A stretch of DNA of 64,000 nt. Source: JACVRW01 sp963734025. Its GTDB lineage: Bacteria; Actinomycetota; Thermoleophilia; Solirubrobacterales; Thermoleophilaceae. Every line of letters begins with the position of its first letter. The stretch's first letter is position 1. The position numbers and the translations under genes were made by a program. Of this stretch, positions 1 to 6,911 are shown one piece after another. The stretch is taken from positions 248,001-312,000 of the forward strand of contig CAVTFR010000015.1 in assembly GCA_963734025.1 (NCBI GenBank), given 5' to 3'. The notes below the pieces were generated by a model. The model was not told the DNA's origin. It saw only the letters and a program-made list of their open reading frames with translations, and searched no databases.

Positions 1-1869
1 TCCGGCCGGCCGGCTCGCATCGACGACTACAGCGGGCTGACGGGACCGATCGCCGAGGCCGTTCGGCGAGTCGGAATTCGCTCGACGGTCGGTATTCCCA
101 TCCCCGTCGCCGGCCGACCTTGGGGAGCGATGGTGGTTTCGTCGGACGAGCCCGAGCCACTTCCTCGCGACATCGAGGATCGCCTGGCCGACTTCACCGA
201 GCTCGTCGCGACGGCCATCGGCAATAGCGAGGCGCGTGAGGAAGTCCAACGGCTCGCCGACGAGCAGGCGGCGTTGCGGCGTGTGGCGACACTCGTGGCG
301 CAGGCCGTCCCATCGAGCGAGCTGTTCCATGCCGTCGCGCGCGAGGTCGGCACGCTTCTCCGAGCCGATTTCTCTGGACTGATCCGCTACGAGGACGGCG
401 CCACGGTCGCCCCCTTGGCGACCTGGGCCGCGGTGGGCGCGCATCCCCCCGTGCCCGATCGCTGGCCCATCGAGCCAGGAGATCCCGCGGTGATGATCGC
501 GGAAACGCGCCAGCCCGCACGGGTCGAAAACTGGGCGAGCGTTCCAGGGCCGATCGCTGCGGTCGTCCGGGACGAGCTCGGGGTGAGCTCGTCGGTCGGC
601 TGTCCGATCGTGGTCGAAGGAAAGTTGTGGGGCGCCCTGGCCGTCCACTCGAAGCAGAGCGCGCCGCTGCCGCCGGACGCGGAGTCGCGCGTTGCCCAGT
701 TCGTCGACCTCGTGGCCACGTCGATCGCCAACGCCGAGGCGCGCGCGGAGGTAGAGCGGCTCGCGGCGGAGCAGGAGGGGCTGCGGAGGGTCGCGACACT
801 GGTCGCAGAGGGGGCGTCGCCTACCGCTGTCTTCGACGCCGTCGCCGCTGAGATGGAGAGGTTGCTGGACACAGACCAGGTGGCGCTAGCCCGCTACGAG
901 CCTGGCGAGGAGATCACCGTTGTCGCACACCGCGGACCGAGCGCGGAGCGACTTCCACCCGGCTCGCGCGTGAGCCACGAGGGCGACAACGTGACCTCGA
1001 TCGTACGGCGCACTGAGCGGCCCGCACGGCTGGAGCATTACGAGTGGGCAGGCGGCGACATCGCCCAGCTGGTTCGCGACGCGGGTGTGCGCGCGAGCGT
1101 CGGGGTGCCGGTGGTCGTCGACGGGCGGGTCTGGGGCGTCACCGTCGCGAATTGGAGAGACGAGGACGGACCGCCGGCCGACACCGAGGAGCGTATGGCT
1201 CAGTTTGCCGAGCTGCTCGACACCGCGATCGCGAACGCCGACAGCCGCGCCGAGCTGGTGGCGTCACGCGCGAGACTGGTGGCGGCGTCCGACGCGGCGC
1301 GCCGGCGTTTCGAGCGCGATCTCCATGACGGGGTCCAGCAGCGGCTGGTGACGCTTTCGCTCGAGCTGCGCAGCGCGGAGGCGCTCGCGCCGCCGGAGCA
1401 CAACAGGCTCGCCGAACAGCTGGCGCGCCTTGGGCAGGGGCTCGCCGAAACGCTCGACGACCTGCGCGAGCTGTCACGCGGCATCCACCCGGCGGTCCTC
1501 TCCAGGGGTGGGCTCGTTCCCGCTCTGAGTGTGCTGGCGCGCCGCTCGGCGGTTCCTGTACAGCTCGACCTGGCAATTGAGCAGCGGCTCACCGAACAGG
1601 TGGAGGTGGGGGCGTACTACGTCGTCTCGGAGGCTCTCACCAATGCGACAAAGCACGCCCGCGCCACGAAGGTGGACGTTCACGCACGGGCACGAGATGG
1701 TGTGCTCGAGCTCACGATCGACGATGACGGTGTCGGCGGAGCGGATCCGGCGCGCGGGTCCGGGCTGACCGGGCTGTTCGACCGCGTCGAGGCGCTCGGC
1801 GGCACCATCTTGATCGCGAGTCCGCCGGGAAGGGGAACCTCGCTGCGTATCGAGCTCGCGCTCGAGTAG
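1..1869 (+). CDS. Multi-GAF sensor histidine kinase (5' end outside window)
   Basis: The frame is open from base 1, so the N-terminus lies outside the window; 622 residues are visible. They show the end of one GAF domain, then two complete GAF domains, each joined by a near-identical linker (RLADEQAALRRVATLVA and RLAAEQEGLRRVATLVA). A HisKA_3 dimerisation helix follows with the phospho-acceptor in ERDLHDGVQQRL (His at visible residue 442), then a HATPase_c domain with N-box EALTNATKHA (Asn about 548) and G-box DDDGVGG. This is the NarL-partner (DevS/NreB-like) class of cytoplasmic sensor kinase. GAF ligands cannot be read from sequence. No membrane segment is visible. The cognate LuxR-type regulator is not in the window. 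Confidence 0.9.
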   Translation, partial: SGRPARIDDYSGLTGPIAEAVRRVGIRSTVGIPIPVAGRPWGAMVVSSDEPEPLPRDIEDRLADFTELVATAIGNSEAREEVQRLADEQAALRRVATLVAQAVPSSELFHAVAREVGTLLRADFSGLIRYEDGATVAPLATWAAVGAHPPVPDRWPIEPGDPAVMIAETRQPARVENWASVPGPIAAVVRDELGVSSSVGCPIVVEGKLWGALAVHSKQSAPLPPDAESRVAQFVDLVATSIANAEARAEVERLAAEQEGLRRVATLVAEGASPTAVFDAVAAEMERLLDTDQVALARYEPGEEITVVAHRGPSAERLPPGSRVSHEGDNVTSIVRRTERPARLEHYEWAGGDIAQLVRDAGVRASVGVPVVVDGRVWGVTVANWRDEDGPPADTEERMAQFAELLDTAIANADSRAELVASRARLVAASDAARRRFERDLHDGVQQRLVTLSLELRSAEALAPPEHNRLAEQLARLGQGLAETLDDLRELSRGIHPAVLSRGGLVPALSVLARRSAVPVQLDLAIEQRLTEQVEVGAYYVVSEALTNATKHARATKVDVHARARDGVLELTIDDDGVGGADPARGSGLTGLFDRVEALGGTILIASPPGRGTSLRIELALE

Positions 1870-1882
1870 AGGTGTACTCGGG

Positions 1883-2620
1883 TCAGTCGCGCCTGTCGCA
1901 GACGAGCACCTCTGTCCGGTAGGGGACAGTCACGGGGCCGTTCGCGGCGAGCTCGCGCGCGGCTGCGACGACCCGCGCACGCTCGTCCGCCGGCCTCGAC
2001 GAGATGAAGCTGATCGAGGTGACCCGATCGGCAAGGCCCTCGGCGTCCTGGACGTGCTCGTTCGTGAACCGGCGCTCCTCGAGCGGGCCGAACAGCGTGG
2101 TTCGCTCGAAGGCGGCACGCCAGTCGCCCCGATGGGTGGGGGTGCTCGCACGGTGAGGCGCCACGAGCTCCTCGATCGCCTGGTTGACCGGGTCCTCGAG
2201 AACCCGCTTGTTCCAGATGAGGGCGAGCGCTCCGCCCGGGCGCAGCACGCGGTGGAGCTCGGCGAGCGCCGCGTCGCCGTCGAACCAGTGGAAGGCCTGG
2301 GCGACCGTCACGGCGTCGGCGGCGCCGTCGGGCAGCGACATCCGCTCCGCCGTCCCGTCCAGCGCGCGCGCCGCGGCCGGCAGCTCGGCTCGCATCTGGG
2401 CCACGGGCTCCACCGCGATGACCTCGCAGCCCAGCTCCAGCAGCGGTCGCGTCAGGGCGCCGGTCCCCGCGGCGAGGTCGACGACGGTGCGGCCCGGCCC
2501 CAGCTCGAGGCGCTCCGCGAGGTACTCGATCGCATCCCGCGGATAGCCCGGCCGCCCGCGCCGGTACTCCCCGGCCGCCCGCGCGAAACCCTGCTCCGCC
2601 GCCGGGTGCAGGCGCGTCAC
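1883..2620 (-). CDS. Class I SAM-dependent methyltransferase
   Basis: This 245-residue protein starts at a GTG that shares four bases (GTGA) with the stop of the upstream acetyltransferase gene. Residues 46-56 (VVDLAAGTGAL) are the SAM-binding motif I, followed by an acidic ribose-contacting strand ending AVEP. AVTVAQAFHWFD and LHRVLRPGGALALIW are the later conserved strands of the UbiE/BioC-like Methyltransf_11 family. The N-terminal GEYRRGRPGYP is typical of small-molecule methyltransferases of this group. The substrate is not evident. It is last in the pyrD-GNAT-methyltransferase run and converges on the GAF kinase gene 13 bases away. Confidence 0.85.
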   Translation of the reverse strand: MTRLHPAAEQGFARAAGEYRRGRPGYPRDAIEYLAERLELGPGRTVVDLAAGTGALTRPLLELGCEVIAVEPVAQMRAELPAAARALDGTAERMSLPDGAADAVTVAQAFHWFDGDAALAELHRVLRPGGALALIWNKRVLEDPVNQAIEELVAPHRASTPTHRGDWRAAFERTTLFGPLEERRFTNEHVQDAEGLADRVTSISFISSRPADERARVVAAARELAANGPVTVPYRTEVLVCDRRD

Positions 2621-3165
2621 AAGTCCTCGGGCAGCAGCGAGAACATGATCAGGTCCTCGCGCTCGCCGTGGCGCGTGCGGTAGCGGCGCAGCGTGCCCTC
2701 GTGCGCAAAGCCGGCGCGCGCGGCGAGCCGCTGCGAGGCCTCGTTCGCCGGGTTCGCCATCAGCTCGACGCGTTCGAGCCCGAGCGCTTCGATCGCCCAC
2801 CGCGACAGCAGCCGCAGCGCGCGCGTCCCCACCCCCCGCCCGCGCGCCTCGCGCGCCATCCAGTAGCCGATCTCGCCCTTGTGGTCCGCCCAGTCGAAGT
2901 TCGACATGCCGATCGCCCCCAGCAGTGCGTCCGCGTGGTCGACCACCGCCAGCGACAGCTCCCTCCCCGCCGCCCGATCCCGGTCGCGGGTCGCGATGAA
3001 CTCGGTGGCGTGGAGCTCCGTGTACTCGCGTGGGATGACCGTCCAGCGCGAGATCTCGGGGTCCTGGCAGGCGGCGGTCACGGCGGGCACGTCGCCGAGC
3101 GTCCAGGGCCGCAGCACCACCTCCTCGTCGGACAACGGAGGGTCGGGCAGGGGGATCGAGGCCAC
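2617..3165 (-). CDS. GNAT N-acetyltransferase, RimJ/RimL-like
   Basis: The 182-residue protein has the RimJ/RimL (Acetyltransf_3) layout: an N-terminal strand pattern VVLRPWTLGDVPAV, a central IGYWMAREARGRGVGTRAL acetyl-CoA pyrophosphate-binding segment, and the C-terminal NEASQRLAARAGFAHEGTLR motif. Such enzymes acetylate protein N-termini, amino acids or antibiotics with acetyl-CoA; the acceptor here is unknown. The GTG start shares one base with the pyrD stop (TAGTG) and the stop overlaps the methyltransferase start, so the three genes are probably translated together. Confidence 0.85.
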   Translation of the reverse strand: MASIPLPDPPLSDEEVVLRPWTLGDVPAVTAACQDPEISRWTVIPREYTELHATEFIATRDRDRAAGRELSLAVVDHADALLGAIGMSNFDWADHKGEIGYWMAREARGRGVGTRALRLLSRWAIEALGLERVELMANPANEASQRLAARAGFAHEGTLRRYRTRHGEREDLIMFSLLPEDL

Positions 3166-4274
3166 TAGCCGGCGTCCGCGCCGACGACGTCGGCGACCCG
3201 CTTCGCCCCATCGCGCTCGAGCAGCGCTTCGAGCCCGGCGAGGATCTCCTTGACGAGGCCGGGGCCACGGTAGACGAGCGCCGTGTAGAGCTGGACGAGT
3301 GAGGCCCCCAGGCGGATCTTGCGGTACGCGTCCTCCGCCGTGAAGACGCCGCCGGCCGCGATCAGGCCGTAGCGGCTGCCGTCGCCGGTGAGACCGTAGA
3401 GCAGCCTCAGGACCTGGTTCACGAAGCTCTCGACGGGCCGCCCGCCTACCGCTCCCGGCATCCGCGCGAGGCGCGCGGCGGAGGCGCTCAGCCGCAGCAC
3501 GCCGGGCTTACCGGCCGGCAGGTTGATCGCAAAGCCCGCGACGAACGGGAAGTCGTCCGCAATCGCGACGATCTCGCGCAGCACGCCCTCGTCCGTCGTC
3601 GGCTTCAGCTTGAGGATCACGGGGACGCGCGGCTCCGCCTCGGCGAGCCGTGCCAGCAGGCGCTCGACGCGGGGGAGCTCGTCGAAGAAGTCGCGGTCAC
3701 CGGGCGAGTTCGGGCAGCTCATGTTGAGCGCCACGTAGTCCGCCTCGCGCTGGAGCAGCTCGAACGAGCGGGCGTAGTCGTCGTAGACGTCGGGCTCGAC
3801 CGCCGGCCGTCCCGGGTCGTTCGTCTTGACGAGGTTCACGCCCAACGGCACGGGCAGGCGCAGCCGCGAGAGGCGCCGCGAGACGACCTCGGCGCCGTCG
3901 TTGGGCACGCCATAGCTGACGACGATCGCCTCGTCCTCGGGCAGCCTGAAGAGCCGCGGCCGCGGGTTGCCGCTCGACGGGTGTGCGGAGACCGAGCCCA
4001 TCTCGAGGTGGCCGAAGCCGAGCTCGGCGAGCAGCGGCAGCGCGCGCCCGCTCTTGTCGAAGCCGGCTGCGAGCCCGAGTGGGTTCGCGAACGACAGCCC
4101 GCCGAGCTCGACGCCGAGGCCGCGCACGCCGCCCGCGAACGCCATGCGCGCGAGCCCCCGAACCGGTGCCGCCCTCCCCGCGAGCGCCGAGCTCCGGAGC
4201 GCGAGCTCGTGCGCTCGCTCGGGCTCGAGCCGGAAGAGCAGGGGCCGCACGGCTGTCTCGTACAGCGCGCTCAC
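3165..4274 (-). CDS. pyrD: Dihydroorotate dehydrogenase, class-2-like, divergent
   Basis: The 369-residue flavoprotein should oxidise dihydroorotate to orotate. It has the class 2 N-terminal helices (RPLLFRLEPERAHELAL) that dock on the membrane to reduce quinone, then NPLGLAAGFDKSG and the FMN/phosphate-binding end GASLVQLYTALVYRGPGLV. It departs from E. coli PyrD in two places: the active-site loop reads NMSCPNSPGD, with Cys where class 2 enzymes carry the Ser base, and the substrate region lacks the usual NTT motif (INLPAGKPG instead). A second, class 1B pyrD sits in the pyr operon at 41.7-42.7 kb, so the two enzymes are probably specialised. GTG start, overlapping the thpR stop. Confidence 0.75.
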   Translation of the reverse strand: MSALYETAVRPLLFRLEPERAHELALRSSALAGRAAPVRGLARMAFAGGVRGLGVELGGLSFANPLGLAAGFDKSGRALPLLAELGFGHLEMGSVSAHPSSGNPRPRLFRLPEDEAIVVSYGVPNDGAEVVSRRLSRLRLPVPLGVNLVKTNDPGRPAVEPDVYDDYARSFELLQREADYVALNMSCPNSPGDRDFFDELPRVERLLARLAEAEPRVPVILKLKPTTDEGVLREIVAIADDFPFVAGFAINLPAGKPGVLRLSASAARLARMPGAVGGRPVESFVNQVLRLLYGLTGDGSRYGLIAAGGVFTAEDAYRKIRLGASLVQLYTALVYRGPGLVKEILAGLEALLERDGAKRVADVVGADAG

Positions 4275-4831
4275 TGGCCAGGGACGCTAGCGGCCGGGGC
4301 CTGCGCCAGCGGCTCGTAGAGCGCCCCCTGCGGGCGCAGCGTCGAGCGGTACAGCGTCAGCTGCTCGCCCGCGAACTGCTCCGCGGGCGCCGGCGGATCG
4401 CCGGGCAGCGGCGCCACGCGGCGCTCTCCGCGCTTGACGCGCGCCAGCGTGATGTGCGGCCAGAAGGGGCGTTTCTCGGGCCGGTACCAGCGGCCGGCCT
4501 CGAGCGCTCCGGAGACGGCCGCCTGGAGCGCGCCCGCACGCCCGCCCTCGTCCTCGAGATCGAGGGCGAACAGGCGCGGGTCGCGCGGCGGCAGCGAGCG
4601 GACCGACGCGGGCGTGAGCAGCGGCGCCGCAGCGCCATTGGGACGGGCAGCGAAGGTCGCGTCCGCGATCGCCTCGGCGGCCGCCTCGTCCTGCCAGCCC
4701 AGGAAGACGAGCGTCACGTGCAGGGCCTCCGCACGCACCGGGCGCAGGTCGCGGCGCCCCTCCACGAGCATGTCGCGCCACGCGGCGAGCCCCGCCCGCG
4801 CGTCTGCGGGTAGGTCGAGCGCCACGAACAT
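4271..4831 (-). CDS. thpR: RNA 2',3'-cyclic phosphodiesterase (2H family)
   Basis: A 186-residue 2H phosphoesterase. Both catalytic HxTx tetrads are present, HVTL in the N-terminal lobe and HITL in the C-terminal lobe, which is the diagnostic pair. The start FVALDLPADARAGLAAW is typical of ThpR (formerly LigT, 2'-5' RNA ligase). I chose the ATG at 4831 because homology begins there; a longer frame running back into cinA is shadow coding. In many actinobacteria cinA-thpR is followed by recA; here the next gene is pyrD and recA is absent from the window. Confidence 0.9.
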   Translation of the reverse strand: MFVALDLPADARAGLAAWRDMLVEGRRDLRPVRAEALHVTLVFLGWQDEAAAEAIADATFAARPNGAAAPLLTPASVRSLPPRDPRLFALDLEDEGGRAGALQAAVSGALEAGRWYRPEKRPFWPHITLARVKRGERRVAPLPGDPPAPAEQFAGEQLTLYRSTLRPQGALYEPLAQAPAASVPGQ

Positions 4832-4848
4832 GCGCGCACGCGGACCGC

Positions 4849-6129
4849 TCAGGGGAAGCCGTCCTCCATGCCCGCGAGCGCGCGGCGGAGCAGGTGCATC
4901 GCCACCGTGGTCGCGCGCTCCCGGACGTCGGTGCGGTCGCCGGGCAGGAGCGCCCGCCTCGTGAGAGTCTCGCCGCCGCGAAGGCCGACGCTCCATATGA
5001 CCGTCCCCACCGGCTTCTCCTCGCTGCCTCCGTCAGGCCCCGCGATGCCGGTGATGGCGACAGCGGTGTCGGCGCCGAAGCGCTCGAGCGCGCCGGCCGC
5101 CATCGCCTCCGCCACCTCCTCGGAGACCGCGCCGTGGGCCTCGATCAGCGCGGGATCCACCCCGAGCAGGTCCGCCTTCGCCTCGTTTGCGTAAGCCACG
5201 ACGCCGCCCTCCACATACGCGGACGAGCCCGGCCTGTCAGTGAGCCGGGCCGCGAGCAGCCCCGCCGTACAGGACTCGGCCGTCGCCAGCCGCCTCCCCT
5301 GGAGCAGGGCCGCCACGAGGTCGTCGATTGGCGAGCCGTCCTCGGAGAAGATGTCGCGCGCGTGCCGCTCGCGCAGGAGCGCAAGCAGGCTCTCGTAGGC
5401 CGCCGCTGCGGCCGGCTCGTAACGAGTGACCATCTCGATCTCGCCGCGCCGCAGGCAGGTGGTGATCTCGAGCCGCTCGAAGCCCTCGACGTCGTGCTCC
5501 GCCTCACGGAGGGTCTCCGCGAGCCCGGACTCGGGCAGGCCGAACATGCGAACGGTCGCCTGCTCGTAGTCGGTGCGACCGGCGATGGCCTCGCGCACCG
5601 GCTCGCTCTCGACGGCCACGCGCCACATCGGCTGCAGCTCGCGCGGCGGACCGGGCAGCACCACTACGACGGGCTTGCCCGGGACGATCACACCGGGTGC
5701 CGTCCCTACCGGGTCGATCACCGTCGCGCCCTCCGGGATCAGCGCCTGCTTGCGATTGGCCGCCCGCATCGCGTCCGGGTCCCAGTGCTGAAAGCGCTTC
5801 ATCAAGGGCTCCAGGATCCGGTAGATGCGCTGCTCGAGCTGCTCGTCGAGCACCAGCTCGCGCCCGCTGAAGCGCGCGACCACCTCGACCGTCATGTCGT
5901 CGGCGGTCGGCCCGAGGCCACCGCTCGTGAGGATCAGGTCGACGCGCTGGTCCGCCAGGAAGCGCAGCTGGGCCTCGATGTCCTGCGGCCGGTCGCCGCA
6001 GATCGTGATGTGGGCGAGCTCGACGCCGAGCTCGAGCAGGCGGTCGGACAGCCAGGGGCCGTTGCGGTCCTGCACGCGCCCGCTCAGCACCTCTGTGCCG
6101 GTCACGACGATCCCGGCGCGGGCGCTCAC
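4849..6129 (-). CDS. cinA: CinA-family protein with NMN/damage amidase domains
   Basis: This 426-residue protein has the full two-domain CinA structure. The N-terminal molybdopterin-binding-like (COG1058) domain runs from AGIVVTGTEVLSGRVQDRN through TSGGLGPTADDMT and carries VVVLPGPPRELQPMW. The C-terminal PncC domain, which hydrolyses nicotinamide mononucleotide to nicotinate mononucleotide, carries TAESCTAGLLAARL, VVAYANEAK and ITGIAGPDGG. It is a pyridine-nucleotide salvage enzyme also linked to competence. GTG start, overlapping by GTGA with the rodZ-like stop; 17 bases separate it from thpR. Confidence 0.93.
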   Translation of the reverse strand: MSARAGIVVTGTEVLSGRVQDRNGPWLSDRLLELGVELAHITICGDRPQDIEAQLRFLADQRVDLILTSGGLGPTADDMTVEVVARFSGRELVLDEQLEQRIYRILEPLMKRFQHWDPDAMRAANRKQALIPEGATVIDPVGTAPGVIVPGKPVVVVLPGPPRELQPMWRVAVESEPVREAIAGRTDYEQATVRMFGLPESGLAETLREAEHDVEGFERLEITTCLRRGEIEMVTRYEPAAAAAYESLLALLRERHARDIFSEDGSPIDDLVAALLQGRRLATAESCTAGLLAARLTDRPGSSAYVEGGVVAYANEAKADLLGVDPALIEAHGAVSEEVAEAMAAGALERFGADTAVAITGIAGPDGGSEEKPVGTVIWSVGLRGGETLTRRALLPGDRTDVRERATTVAMHLLRRALAGMEDGFP

Positions 6130-6878
6130 GCGCAGGGCCGTTCGCCGCTCGGCAGCTCCCGGCGGCCGTTGACGGTGAACTCGAACCCCACGGGGTTCGG
6201 GCCCGTCTCGACCGGGATCGGCCGGCCGTTCTTGCGGATCTGCACGTCGGTCTTGCCGAGGTTTACGCGCACCGTCTTGCCGCGGAACGTCTGGGGAGCG
6301 TCGATCGTGTTCTCGAACAGCACCGGGGTGCCGCCACCGCGGTCGACGCACACGTAGGTCGGCGTCAGCGGGGTGATTCTCAGGACGACGCGCCGGGGGC
6401 GCCGCCGCTCGGCCTGCTGCTGGCCGCTCCCGGTCGTCTCCTGCCGCGGCGTCGTCTCGGAGGCGACGTCTCCCCCACCCTCGTCGTCGCCGTCGGCGAG
6501 CAGGCCGATCGCCACGAGCGCGCCCACCACCGCCAGCACGACGAGCAGCAGCAACGACCCCGGTCCCAGCCGCGGGCCGCGCCGGCGCCGGTCGCGCGCG
6601 AGGTTCGGGGGCCCCAGCGACTGGATGTGCTCGACGTCGTCGCCCGCCTCGTAGGTGGCCCGGTACTCCTCGACGAGCAGGTGCGGGTCGAGCCCCAGCG
6701 CCTCCGCATACGTGCGCAGGAAGGTCTTGACGAACGTCGGTCCGGGCAGCATCCCGAACTCCTCGTTCTCGAGCGCACGCAGGTACTTTGCGCGGATCTT
6801 GGTGCTCGCCTCGACGTCGGCGATGTCGAGGTGCTGGCGCATCCGCGCCTCCCGCAACGTGTCGCCGATGCTTGCCAT
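6126..6878 (-). CDS. RodZ-like helix-turn-helix membrane protein
   Basis: A 250-residue protein with the RodZ architecture. The N-terminal HTH_25 domain (SIGDTLREARMRQHLDIADVE to about residue 75) faces the cytoplasm. A single transmembrane helix (about 106-126, GSLLLLVVLAVVGALVAIG) follows, then an external linker and a C-terminal DUF4115 beta domain from about residue 160. RodZ anchors MreB in rod-shaped cells; in actinobacteria without MreB the role is unclear. Its place between ftsK and cinA matches the usual actinobacterial order and suggests a cell-envelope or division job. Confidence 0.8.
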   Translation of the reverse strand: MASIGDTLREARMRQHLDIADVEASTKIRAKYLRALENEEFGMLPGPTFVKTFLRTYAEALGLDPHLLVEEYRATYEAGDDVEHIQSLGPPNLARDRRRRGPRLGPGSLLLLVVLAVVGALVAIGLLADGDDEGGGDVASETTPRQETTGSGQQQAERRRPRRVVLRITPLTPTYVCVDRGGGTPVLFENTIDAPQTFRGKTVRVNLGKTDVQIRKNGRPIPVETGPNPVGFEFTVNGRRELPSGERPCA

Positions 6879-6911
6879 GAGGCGCGTAGTGTGATGGATC
6901 GGCCGGGGGCG

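Noticed and set aside
2621..3268. Methyltransferase frame extended to 3268
   Set aside because: The extra residues are a shadow of the acetyltransferase gene; the GTG at 2620 overlaps the upstream stop and matches the family start.
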